Assembly: GCA_002410715.1 (NCBI GenBank)
Contig: DHOG01000170.1
Location: 45,211 to 64,208 of the forward strand
Direction: 5' to 3'
Length of the DNA: 18,998 nucleotides
From: Ruminococcaceae bacterium UBA5396
GTDB taxonomy: Bacteria > Bacillota > Clostridia > Oscillospirales > Acutalibacteraceae
The notes beneath the pieces were generated by a model. The model had not been told where the DNA came from and ran no database searches. It saw only the letters and a program-made list of their open reading frames with translations. Below, one piece after another: positions 1-6,871 of the stretch; within the stretch, counting starts at the first letter, position 1; each line of letters starts with the position of its first letter. A program made the position numbers and the translations under genes.

Positions 1-124
1 CATCTCGAACAATAGTTGGTTTTGATCAAAGCAAATGAATGATGCCTTATGAATTCTTTACCGGATACCGTTTATTTTGATAATGCGGCAACTACATGGC
101 CAAAACCAACTATTGTTCGAGATG
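1..124. repeat. 24-bp perfect inverted repeat at the window edge
   Basis: Bases 1-24 are the exact reverse complement of bases 101-124; the spacer is 25-100. The right arm lies in conserved coding sequence of the aminotransferase (residues around W17-A26), so the left arm looks like a secondary copy of it. The match stops at 24/25 against 100/101 on the inner side and may run past the window on the outer side. It could be a fold-back chimera at a contig end or a real hairpin-forming repeat. Confidence 0.9.
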
Positions 125-1224
125 CGGTTCAGAAGGCGTTGACGATTTACGGTGCAAATCCAGGAAGAAGCGGACATAAAATGGGACTGGCGGCATCATG
201 GGAAATTTATCGAAGCCGGGAAGCGGTTGCACACTTTTTTAATCTTAACAATCCCTCAAATGTCATATTTGTTCAGAATTGCACTGTAGCTTTGAATATT
301 GTTATAAAGGGATTATTAAAAAACGGAGGCCGCGTAATCGTTTCCGATTTGGAGCATAATGCCGTAATGCGACCACTGCATGCATTATCAAAAGATTCGA
401 GTATATATGAAGTTGCAAGTGTATCGTTTGGAAATACACAGGAAACATTAAATTCGTTCCGCGAATGTATTACTCCCGAGACAAAAGCGATTATCTGTCT
501 GCACACCTCTAATGTTTTCGGAATACGACTGCCGATTCGTGAAATAGGTATGCTGGCGCATGAATATGGACTTAAGTTTATTGTCGACGCCGCGCAGAGT
601 GCAGGCGTTTTTCCGATTGATATGCAGGCCGATTGTATTGATTATCTTTGCGTTCCCGGGCATAAAGGATTATATGGTCCGATGGGGATCGGAATGTTGC
701 TTTGCAACTGTGACCAGAATCTACCCTCATTGATAGAAGGGGGAACCGGCAGCCTTTCAACCGAATTAAACCAACCCGAAGAACTGCCAGACCGATTTGA
801 AAGCGGGACACTCAATACAGCAGGTATTATAGGTTTAGCCGCCGGAATTGAATTTGTAAATAGAATTGGTTTAAAACGTATTTTAGAGCAGGAAACCGAG
901 CATATGAGGTTTATATATAGACAGCTAAAAAGCATTAAAGGTGTTATACTTTACACTCAAATTCCTGATTTGGTTTATACAGCTCCGGTCTTATCATTTA
1001 ATATTGAAGGATATAACAGCGAAGAAACTGCATTAATGCTCAGTGAAAAGGGGATTGCTGTACGAGCAGGTCTTCATTGCTCACCATGCGCACATAGAAA
1101 ATTTAAAACTCTGAATACAGGAACAGTACGGCTTGCTCCATCAGTCTTTACCACATTTAGGGAAGCGCAGTATGTATGTAAATCAATTAGAAATATTGCC
1201 CAAATTTCACGCAAGCAAATATAG
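49..1224 (+). CDS. Class V aminotransferase, cysteine desulfurase-like family
   Basis: This is a 391-residue PLP enzyme of fold type I, related to the NifS/SufS cysteine desulfurases and closest in look to the group often named 'cysteine desulfurase family protein' (EF2568-like). The N-terminal YFDNAATTWPKP motif (about residues 9-20), His103 in LEHNAVMRP, Asp180 and Gln183 in the IVDAAQSAG stretch, and Lys206 in VPGHKGLYGP (the expected PLP Schiff-base lysine) are all present. RAGLHCSPCAH (339-349) holds Cys344 at the position of the sulfur-carrying cysteine, plus an extra Cys347. It would act in the cytosol, taking sulfur from cysteine or a related substrate; the substrate is not readable from sequence. 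An in-frame TGA at 40-42 bars a longer start, and no good Shine-Dalgarno site precedes the ATG at 49. No IscU/SufU partner is adjacent. Bases 1-24 upstream may be artefactual. Confidence 0.88.
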   Translation: MNSLPDTVYFDNAATTWPKPTIVRDAVQKALTIYGANPGRSGHKMGLAASWEIYRSREAVAHFFNLNNPSNVIFVQNCTVALNIVIKGLLKNGGRVIVSDLEHNAVMRPLHALSKDSSIYEVASVSFGNTQETLNSFRECITPETKAIICLHTSNVFGIRLPIREIGMLAHEYGLKFIVDAAQSAGVFPIDMQADCIDYLCVPGHKGLYGPMGIGMLLCNCDQNLPSLIEGGTGSLSTELNQPEELPDRFESGTLNTAGIIGLAAGIEFVNRIGLKRILEQETEHMRFIYRQLKSIKGVILYTQIPDLVYTAPVLSFNIEGYNSEETALMLSEKGIAVRAGLHCSPCAHRKFKTLNTGTVRLAPSVFTTFREAQYVCKSIRNIAQISRKQI

Positions 1225-1256
1225 ACAGATATTATTGGTAATCACGACAATAAGGA

Positions 1257-1284
1257 TTGCAATAATCCCGATTTATGATAAAAT
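1257..1284 (+). promoter_or_regulatory. Probable sigma-A promoter of cdaA-cdaR
   Basis: A -35-like TTGCAA (1257-1262), a 16-base spacer and a -10-like TAAAAT (1279-1284) preceded by TGA (extended -10) lie in the gap after the aminotransferase. Transcription would begin near 1291, leaving a leader of about 48 bases before the chosen cdaA start. It suggests cdaA-cdaR is transcribed separately from the gene upstream. Confidence 0.55.
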
Positions 1285-1338
1285 AATATATGTGATTGTG
1301 TGATAAACTTAGGATGTGAACGAAGGGATGAATTATTT

Positions 1339-2229
1339 GTGTCTGAATGGTTCAGCATTGTTTGGGATAATATAGTAGCGTTCCTTAGTTCCATCGACTG
1401 GTTCAGGGACACACTTGATGTGACACTTGTTGCATTTGTTATCTACAGTATCATTAAGCTTGTACGCGATTCGCGTGCCGAGCAGCTTTTAAAAGGCATA
1501 CTGATTTTCGGGCTTGCATTTCTGACGGCATCATTGTTAGATCTAAAAACAATGTATTATTTACTTAAAGCTGTTTTTGATTACAGCTTACTAGTTATAA
1601 TCATTATATTTCAGCCTGAAATTCGGCGTGCGCTCGAGCAGGTTGCGCATTCAAGATTTAGTCCGATTAATCTTTTTGGCATGAGTGATGAAGAAACCGA
1701 AATGGAGATTAAACGTTGGCAGCGCGCCATATCGGCTGTCTGTTCAGCGATTGAATTACTTCGAAAGCAGCAAATGGGAGCTTTGATTGTTTTTGAGAGA
1801 ACAACCAAGTTAGGGGAAATTATTAATTCTGGCACAGTTATTAACGCGGAACCAACTCCGGAGCTAATTGGAAATCTATTCTTTAATAATGCGCCTTTAC
1901 ATGACGGGGCTATGGTAATGCGTGACGGTGTTGTTCATGCCGCTGGCTGTATTTTACCTTTGACCGACAATCAGCAGATTAGCCGTGAGCTTGGAACTCG
2001 TCATCGTGCCGGAGTTGGAATGAGCGAAAATTCCGACGCATTGGTTGTTGTTCTTTCAGAAGAAACAGGGATTATTTCTGTGGCGGTCGGTGGAGAACTG
2101 AAGCGCAATTATTCGATGGAGGCTCTGCGGGTTGCTTTGGAAAACGGAATGCTGTGGAATAGGTCTCGGAGAGATAAAGACGGAGAAATAAAATCGAAGA
2201 ACCTGTTCCGGAGGTGGAAAACCAAATGA
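1339..2229 (+). CDS. cdaA: Diadenylate cyclase CdaA (c-di-AMP synthase)
   Basis: This membrane enzyme condenses two ATP into cyclic di-AMP, the second messenger controlling potassium/osmolyte balance and cell-wall homeostasis in Firmicutes. From the chosen start it has 296 residues. Three hydrophobic segments lie at about 27-43, 52-69 and 81-91. The DAC (DisA_N) domain follows, with the DGA motif at 189-191 in APLHDGAM and the RHR motif at 221-223 in LGTRHRAGVG, the two signatures of the catalytic site. The reading frame stays open back to a GTG at 1300, but the GTG at 1339 is preceded by GAAGGGATGA (1322-1331) at good spacing and gives a normal CdaA N-terminus, so I use it. The stop overlaps the cdaR start as ATGA (2226-2229), implying translational coupling. 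The Arg/Lys-rich C-terminal tail (about 286-296) is hydrophilic and of no known role. Confidence 0.93.
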   Translation: MSEWFSIVWDNIVAFLSSIDWFRDTLDVTLVAFVIYSIIKLVRDSRAEQLLKGILIFGLAFLTASLLDLKTMYYLLKAVFDYSLLVIIIIFQPEIRRALEQVAHSRFSPINLFGMSDEETEMEIKRWQRAISAVCSAIELLRKQQMGALIVFERTTKLGEIINSGTVINAEPTPELIGNLFFNNAPLHDGAMVMRDGVVHAAGCILPLTDNQQISRELGTRHRAGVGMSENSDALVVVLSEETGIISVAVGGELKRNYSMEALRVALENGMLWNRSRRDKDGEIKSKNLFRRWKTK

Positions 2230-3530
2230 GAGGAAAATTTTCCCTAAACAAACTGCTTCATAATAAAAAATTAATGGTTCTTTTCTCAGTTATATCAGCG
2301 CTGGCAATTTGGGGTGCCGTACACACAGTAAGCAGTGAGGATGTAACAACGATCACAAAAACAGCCAATTTAAGTCTTGAGAATACTTATGCTGGTAATA
2401 CTGGGATGAAAATATTTACCGGTGTCTCAACAAGAGTAAGTATTAAGGTTCGAGGAAGCTGGTTTGTTATTCATCGGTTAACTGAAGACAATTTCAGAAT
2501 AATCGGGGATTACAATGAGATTAAAGGCGTTGGTGAATGGCCGGTTTATCTAAAAGCTTCTAAGAACAGTAATGATTCAGATTTTTCAATCATTGATGTT
2601 GTGCCGGGTGAAACAACCGTGTTTTGTGATTATGTTGATTCTAAAACCTTTCCAATAAATGTTGATATTGATGATGTTAAAATAGATGAATCTACAGGTT
2701 ATGTATTAGCAACTCCGATTGTTGCCGTTGAGAATGGTACAGTTAAAATTGAAGGTCCAAAATCGGTTATCAGTAAAATTGTTTCAGTAACAGCAAAAGT
2801 AGATGAACCCAAAACCATCTCGGAAGTAACCACTTTTTCAGCTACTTTAACGGCATACGACGAAAACCAAAAGCCGGTTGACACCGAACTTTGTTCTTTT
2901 GCAGGTATTGCTAAAGATAATAAGGTTGATATTAATGTTCCGGTACATGTTAAACGCAAGATTAACTTAACTTACTACTATAAACACAAACCCAACGGGT
3001 TCAAAGATATTAGCGAATATATCACAATATCACCTTCATCCATTGAGATATTAGGGACGCCTGAACAGGTGGAGACCTTTGCGGATGATATTTCCGATAT
3101 TGGGACATTTGATTTTAACCACTTGAATCTGAATAATATGAAAAGAACGATTGAACTTGATATTCCCCAGGGAATAACAGTTTTGGAAGGAACAAAGGAA
3201 GTCACTGTAACCTTTAACTTCGATGATTTTGTATCCAAAACCATTAATCTTAATCTTACCAAACAAAATACTATGGTAATTAACAAGCCTTCGGGAGTTA
3301 ACTATACTCTTACCACGCAGAATATTAACGTTGTACTAATTGGCAACAAGAAATCTATTGATAAAATAAAACCTTCGAATCTTTCCGTTGAGGTCCATAT
3401 GGATGATAACAGGTCGGCGGGGGTTCGTGAATTCAGAGCTACCGTAAAGGTTTCAGGCTATAACGATGTTTGGGTGTATTACGGAAAATCAGAGCCAAGC
3501 GGCTATGTTGCATATATGACGATAGAGTAA
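2226..3530 (+). CDS. cdaR: CdaR, YbbR-domain regulator of CdaA
   Basis: CdaR is a membrane-anchored partner that modulates CdaA activity in Bacillus, Listeria and Staphylococcus. The protein has 434 residues: a short basic N-terminus, one hydrophobic segment at about residues 15-33, then a long beta-rich region outside the membrane made of several YbbR-like repeats, each with the pattern of hydrophobic strands ending near 'V.V.G....V' or 'I.V.GP...I' (for example around VKIEGPKSVISKI, IEILGTPEQVETF and VVLIGNKKSIDKI). A GTG at 2214 is in frame, but it sits inside the GGAGGTG Shine-Dalgarno site (2210-2216), so the ATG at 2226 is the likely start. It overlaps the cdaA stop by four bases. In B. 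subtilis glmM follows; here the operon ends at a terminator instead. Confidence 0.88.
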   Translation: MRGKFSLNKLLHNKKLMVLFSVISALAIWGAVHTVSSEDVTTITKTANLSLENTYAGNTGMKIFTGVSTRVSIKVRGSWFVIHRLTEDNFRIIGDYNEIKGVGEWPVYLKASKNSNDSDFSIIDVVPGETTVFCDYVDSKTFPINVDIDDVKIDESTGYVLATPIVAVENGTVKIEGPKSVISKIVSVTAKVDEPKTISEVTTFSATLTAYDENQKPVDTELCSFAGIAKDNKVDINVPVHVKRKINLTYYYKHKPNGFKDISEYITISPSSIEILGTPEQVETFADDISDIGTFDFNHLNLNNMKRTIELDIPQGITVLEGTKEVTVTFNFDDFVSKTINLNLTKQNTMVINKPSGVNYTLTTQNINVVLIGNKKSIDKIKPSNLSVEVHMDDNRSAGVREFRATVKVSGYNDVWVYYGKSEPSGYVAYMTIE

Positions 3531-3580
3531 AAAGAAGGCTCTGCGAAATGGATTTTATTTCATTTCGCAGAACCTTCTTT
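3531..3580. terminator. Bidirectional intrinsic terminator between cdaR and the apgM-like gene
   Basis: A long hairpin has an inner 11-bp stem (3540-3550 with 3561-3571), one C/A mismatch (3539/3572) and an outer 8-bp stem AAAGAAGG/CCTTCTTT (3531-3538 with 3573-3580), around a 10-base loop. T-rich tracts lie on the outgoing side in both directions, so it can end cdaR transcription on the plus strand and that of the convergent minus-strand gene. It starts directly after the cdaR stop. Confidence 0.9.
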
Positions 3581-3622
3581 CTAATTCGCATATATTTTGT
3601 GAAATGGATACAAAACCGTCGA

Positions 3623-4840
3623 CTATCTACTTTTAGCAAAAAGTCGTTGTATCAGTGTATGACCCTGTTCTGCATAAATACCTGTTTCTGCTGCCGAGTT
3701 TTCATGAAAGCAGCTTACGCCGGAAGTATTACTATTGTCACTAGCATATAAAATGTAGGGAACAGGCTCACTGGTATGCGTGCGAATAGAAAGCGGAGTT
3801 GCATGATCAGGCAGAACTAAAAGGCGAAATTCACCCATACTTTTCATTCCTTTCAGCAATGGGGAGATGATCTTTTGGTCAATGTCTTCAATTGACCGCA
3901 CCTTGTTCTGCACCTCACCTCGATGACCGCATTCATCTGGTGCTTCGACATGGACATAAACAAAATCCTGGTCATTGTTTAACTCATTTAAAGCGGCAGA
4001 CAACTTTCCTTCATAATTGGTATCGATATAACCCGTGGCACCTTCTATATCACATACATTCATTCCTGCAATACGTCCGATTCCTTTTATCAGATCAACC
4101 GCAGAAATAACCGAGCCTTTGACACCGAAGCGTTCAAAATATGATTGAAGATGCGGTCGGTTTCCTTGGCCCCAAAGCCAGATTGCGTTTGCTGGATTCA
4201 GCCCCTCTTTTTTACGCAGTAGATTTTCAGGATGCTCCTTCAATAATTCTATGCTTTTTTTCATCATAACAAGAAGGGGGGCAGCATTAGGATGAAGCGG
4301 AAGGTAATCACCGATCGTACGCCCCGTTATATCGTGAGGAGGAGTGATTTTACCCAGCGCAGTTTTTCCACCATGCCATACCATGCAATGACGGTATGCT
4401 GTACCTGCATAAAAATCAAATTCTCCTCCGCCGAAAGATAATTGAATATCCTGAATAATTTTCCGAGCAGGTTCTGTATGAATATCACCCGCGCAGTAAT
4501 CAATAAGGGTTTTATGAGGATAATCCTCAGAATCAGATAGCGTTACCAGGTTGCATCTAAAAGCAACATCGTTATCTTCCAAATTAATTCCTATATTTGC
4601 AGCTTCAAGAGGAGACCGTCCTGTGTAGCATTCTTTTGTATCGTAGCCCATAACAGTCAAATTGGCAACATCGCTTCCCGGTGCCATGCCATCCGGAACA
4701 GTCTTAAGTAATCCAACCTCTCCATGTAAGGCAAGCCAGTCCATAGTAGGCTTTTTTGCAATTTCCATCGGTGTTTTACCGCCAAGCATCTCATTTGGCG
4801 TATCTGCCATTCCATCACATAAAACCACTGCATATTTCAT
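3623..4840 (-). CDS. ApgM-type cofactor-independent phosphoglycerate mutase / possible homoserine kinase
   Basis: This 405-residue protein belongs to the archaeal-type (ApgM) 2,3-bisphosphoglycerate-independent phosphoglycerate mutases of the alkaline phosphatase superfamily. The metal and catalytic residues are visible: Asp9 in VVLCDGMAD, the likely Ser nucleophile Ser56 in GMAPGSDVANL, Asp302 and His306 in APDECGHRGE, Asp345 and His346 in LPDHATP, and His355 in RTHTSEPVP. As known, one bacterial branch of this family has been proposed to be a homoserine kinase in organisms without ThrB, partly because it lies near threonine genes. thrC is present about 5 kb away here, which makes that role credible but unproven. 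The start is supported on the minus strand by GAGGA nine bases before the ATG. It is transcribed divergently from rplS and ends facing cdaR across a shared terminator. Confidence 0.85.
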   Translation of the reverse strand: MKYAVVLCDGMADTPNEMLGGKTPMEIAKKPTMDWLALHGEVGLLKTVPDGMAPGSDVANLTVMGYDTKECYTGRSPLEAANIGINLEDNDVAFRCNLVTLSDSEDYPHKTLIDYCAGDIHTEPARKIIQDIQLSFGGGEFDFYAGTAYRHCMVWHGGKTALGKITPPHDITGRTIGDYLPLHPNAAPLLVMMKKSIELLKEHPENLLRKKEGLNPANAIWLWGQGNRPHLQSYFERFGVKGSVISAVDLIKGIGRIAGMNVCDIEGATGYIDTNYEGKLSAALNELNNDQDFVYVHVEAPDECGHRGEVQNKVRSIEDIDQKIISPLLKGMKSMGEFRLLVLPDHATPLSIRTHTSEPVPYILYASDNSNTSGVSCFHENSAAETGIYAEQGHTLIQRLFAKSR

Positions 4841-4900
4841 TTAGACAATTCCTCATTCCCAGACAATATATAATTATGTATTGAATAACTACAATTAATT

Positions 4901-4909
4901 ATTATAGCA
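4901..4909 (-). promoter_or_regulatory. Extended -10 promoter of the apgM-like gene
   Basis: Read on the minus strand this is TGC followed by a perfect TATAAT (-10 at 4901-4906), an extended -10 element. No clear -35 is seen 16-18 bases further upstream (ATATCG or TATCGT). Transcription would start near 4894, leaving about 54 bases of leader with the Shine-Dalgarno site. It occupies the left half of the divergent intergenic region 4841-5174. Confidence 0.55.
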
Positions 4910-4997
4910 GAAAAATTAGAAAACGATATATTAATTTATAAGTTAGTAAATATGAAAAAGCAGATTAAAGATTATATAAAGGCAAGTAACAAAAGTA

Positions 4998-5026
4998 TTG
5001 CATTTGCGTCCGATATGTGCTAGTAT
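4998..5026 (+). promoter_or_regulatory. Promoter of rplS
   Basis: TTGCAT (4998-5003), a 17-base spacer and TAGTAT (5021-5026) with a TGC extended -10 just before it (5018-5020) make a good sigma-A type promoter. The start point would be near 5033, placing the whole structured leader at 5041-5130 inside the transcript. Confidence 0.65.
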
Positions 5027-5040
5027 ATATCGGTATTTGA

Positions 5041-5130
5041 ATAGCCGTGGAGCAGATGTGCTTCGTGGGGGTTAATATCAACGTGCAGAATGCAGGTTTG
5101 GATGTTAACGCGGACAGTCCTCTGCTACAT
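5041..5130 (+). ncRNA. Probable L19 ribosomal protein leader (rplS 5' UTR)
   Basis: The leader folds into nested helices: AGCAGA (5051-5056) with TCTGCT (5121-5126); GTTAATATC (5071-5079) with GATGTTAAC (5101-5109), nine pairs including one G-U; and an apical TGCA/TGCA stem (5084-5087 with 5091-5094). Internal-loop sequence between the outer and middle helices is G-rich on the left (5065-5071). A conserved L19 leader is known in low-GC Gram-positives and is thought to serve autoregulation by L19. Position directly before rplS and the nested architecture match that idea; I could not compare it with the family covariance model. No terminator hairpin lies between it and the gene, so any control is more likely at translation. 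Confidence 0.6.
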
Positions 5131-5174
5131 TATTTGAGCATGAATGTCTGAAGAAACAAGGAGGAAAATTTATT

Positions 5175-5519
5175 ATGGACGCATTAAAAACGATTGCAAG
5201 TGACAGTATTAAGGAAAGCATTCCGGCTTTCTCTATTGGAGACACGGTTCGTGTTGATGTTAAAATCCGTGAAGGTGAGCGTGAAAGAATTCAGGCCTTT
5301 GAAGGAACAGTGATTGCAAGAAAAGGCAGCGGAGTTACAGAAACCTTTACTGTACGCCGTGTTTCTTATGGCGTAGGCGTTGAAAGGGTTTTTCCGGTTC
5401 ATTCACCCAACGTCGCAAATGTTACCGTTATTCGCTACGGTAAAGTTCGCCGTAGTAAGCTGTATTATCTTCGTGAACGTATGGGAAAATCTGCAAAGGT
5501 TAAAGAGCTTATTCGCTAA
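5175..5519 (+). CDS. rplS: 50S ribosomal protein L19
   Basis: L19 is a 50S subunit protein at the interface with the 30S subunit. At 114 residues it has the normal family length, and the body is typical: [55 protein letters not shown] and the basic C-terminal [17 protein letters not shown] strong AAGGAGG (5158-5164) precedes the ATG. The gene has its own promoter and leader and is closed by a terminator at 5561-5585, so it behaves as a single-gene unit here. The common bacterial order rpsP-rimM-trmD-rplS is not present upstream, where the divergent apgM-like gene sits instead. Confidence 0.98.
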   Translation: MDALKTIASDSIKESIPAFSIGDTVRVDVKIREGERERIQAFEGTVIARKGSGVTETFTVRRVSYGVGVERVFPVHSPNVANVTVIRYGKVRRSKLYYLRERMGKSAKVKELIR

Positions 5520-5560
5520 TCATAGGTTTTACTATGTTAAGAAGAAGTTGATTTATTAGA

Positions 5561-5585
5561 AAAAGGGACATTAAGTCCCTTTTTT
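5561..5585 (+). terminator. Intrinsic terminator after rplS
   Basis: GGGAC (5565-5569) pairs with GTCCC (5575-5579) around an ATTAA loop; flanking AAAA (5561-5564) and TTTT (5580-5583) extend the stem to nine pairs, and T's continue to 5585. It is about 40 bases after the rplS stop and would separate rplS from the signal peptidase genes. Confidence 0.92.
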
Positions 5586-5586
5586 C

Positions 5587-5615
5587 TTTATATTATAAAA
5601 TAAATGTGGTATACT
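5587..5615 (+). promoter_or_regulatory. Promoter of the lepB-rbgA-rnhB operon
   Basis: TATACT (5610-5615) preceded by TGG (5607-5609, extended -10) has a weak TTTATA (5587-5592) 17 bases upstream. A perfect TATAAT lies at 5621-5626 but lacks a -35 at good distance. Either could drive the downstream operon after the rplS terminator. Confidence 0.5.
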
Positions 5616-5649
5616 GCCTCTATAATCAATGGAAAAGAGATGACCCAAA

Positions 5650-6225
5650 ATGAACGGTGAAATTGTTAATATAAACAAAACAAGTGACTCACCCAGTAAT
5701 AATACAATCGGCAGTCTATACGAATGGATGGAGGCAGCGGTATTTTCACTTTTATGCGTTACCTTGGTTTTTTCTTTTCTATTTCGTATTGTTAGTGTCG
5801 ATGGAAATTCAATGAATCGTACACTCTTTCATGGAGATCGTCTGATCATTACTCGCCTGTTTTATACGCCAAAACGGGGGGATATAATTATTATTAACAG
5901 ATATACGCAGGAACCTTTGGTAAAACGTGTGATTGCCGTTGGGGGAGACACCCTTGAAATTATTGGTGATTCTCAAGAAGTAATTGTAAATGGTAAAGTG
6001 GTTAACGAGTCATCTTATTCAATCGGTATTACCGAACCAATTGAATATCAGAATGAATATAAAGCGAAGCCGATTCCTGATGGCTGGCTTTTTGTTATGG
6101 GTGATAACCGCGAAAATTCAAGAGACAGCCGTACTATGTCTGAAATAGGCTTTATAAAATATGAGGACATTATGGGCAAGGCGATATTCAGATTCTTTCC
6201 AATAAGCCAAGTCGGAGGGTTGTAA
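5650..6225 (+). CDS. lepB: Type I signal peptidase, first of two tandem copies
   Basis: A membrane-anchored serine protease that removes signal peptides from exported proteins at the outer face of the cytoplasmic membrane. At 191 residues it has one N-terminal membrane segment (about 28-48), then VDGNSM with the nucleophile Ser54, the general base Lys92 in PLVKRVIAVGGD, and the GDNRENSRDSR box (141-151), the full set of S26 motifs. One feature is odd: the catalytic box reads SMNRTL where the family normally has SMxPTL, so the usual proline is Arg57. The dyad itself is intact. The Shine-Dalgarno site is weak (GGAAAAGAG about ten bases upstream). It is followed four bases after its stop by a second, clearly paralogous lepB, with which it shares the LYEW.EA and NRYTQ.PLVKRVIAVGGD blocks. 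Confidence 0.92.
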   Translation: MNGEIVNINKTSDSPSNNTIGSLYEWMEAAVFSLLCVTLVFSFLFRIVSVDGNSMNRTLFHGDRLIITRLFYTPKRGDIIIINRYTQEPLVKRVIAVGGDTLEIIGDSQEVIVNGKVVNESSYSIGITEPIEYQNEYKAKPIPDGWLFVMGDNRENSRDSRTMSEIGFIKYEDIMGKAIFRFFPISQVGGL

Positions 6226-6229
6226 TGAT

Positions 6230-6832
6230 ATGTCCTCTATTAAAAGCAAATTCGCTAAAGGCTTGATTGAGCAAGCGAAAGCTGATAATAACACAAAAAC
6301 CAAAACCGAAATTAGTAAAATGTCGTCTGCCATATATGAATGGGTAGAGGCGGCAATATATTCCCTTATTTGTGTTGTGCTCGCATTTATTTTTATTTTT
6401 CGTATCGTTGGCGTTGATGGTGATTCCATGGTTCCTACTTTATACGATAAGGAAAGATTGGTGCTATTAACTTTTCTATATCAGCCCCAGCATGGGGATA
6501 TTATTGTAATAAACCGGTATACGCAGGATCCGCTTGTAAAGCGGGTAATTGCAGTCGGAGGCGATAGGATTGCGATACTTCCTGATACAGGGGAAGTTGT
6601 TCTGAATGGAGTTATCCTCAACGAAAATTATACACAGGGCAAAACGGTATTACGCGAGTTTGGATCCGAAACAAAGGAGGTTCCAAAAGGGTATTTGGTA
6701 GTTATGGGTGATAACAGGGAAATATCAAAGGATAGCCGTTCTGCTGAAGTCGGATTTATAAACATTAAGGATGTAGTCGGAAAAGCTATATTTCGATTCT
6801 ATCCATCTAGAAAACTGGGATTTTTAAACTAG
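6230..6832 (+). CDS. lepB: Type I signal peptidase, second tandem copy
   Basis: This 200-residue S26 signal peptidase carries canonical motifs: VDGDSMVPTL with Ser66, PLVKRVIAVGGD with Lys104, and GDNREISKDSR (150-160). One membrane segment spans about residues 40-58, after a longer polar N-terminus than in the first copy (about 32 residues, Lys-rich). GGAGGG (6214-6219) lies ten bases before the ATG, inside the end of the first copy; an internal ATG at 6320 would give an N-terminus aligning with the paralogue but has no Shine-Dalgarno site. Sequence between the copies has diverged well beyond recent duplication. Several signal peptidases per genome are normal in Firmicutes and can differ in substrate preference. 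It is followed by rbgA, as lepB is next to rplS/ylqF in several Gram-positives. Confidence 0.93.
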   Translation: MSSIKSKFAKGLIEQAKADNNTKTKTEISKMSSAIYEWVEAAIYSLICVVLAFIFIFRIVGVDGDSMVPTLYDKERLVLLTFLYQPQHGDIIVINRYTQDPLVKRVIAVGGDRIAILPDTGEVVLNGVILNENYTQGKTVLREFGSETKEVPKGYLVVMGDNREISKDSRSAEVGFINIKDVVGKAIFRFYPSRKLGFLN

Positions 6833-6871
6833 CGTTTATCTTTAATATCAAAACCAAGGAGAGGTTATAAG

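Noticed and set aside
3470..3751. Plus-strand ORF of 93 codons across the cdaR end and the terminator
   Set aside because: It overlaps cdaR, the bidirectional terminator and the apgM-like gene, and its product is a low-complexity shadow with no recognisable domain.
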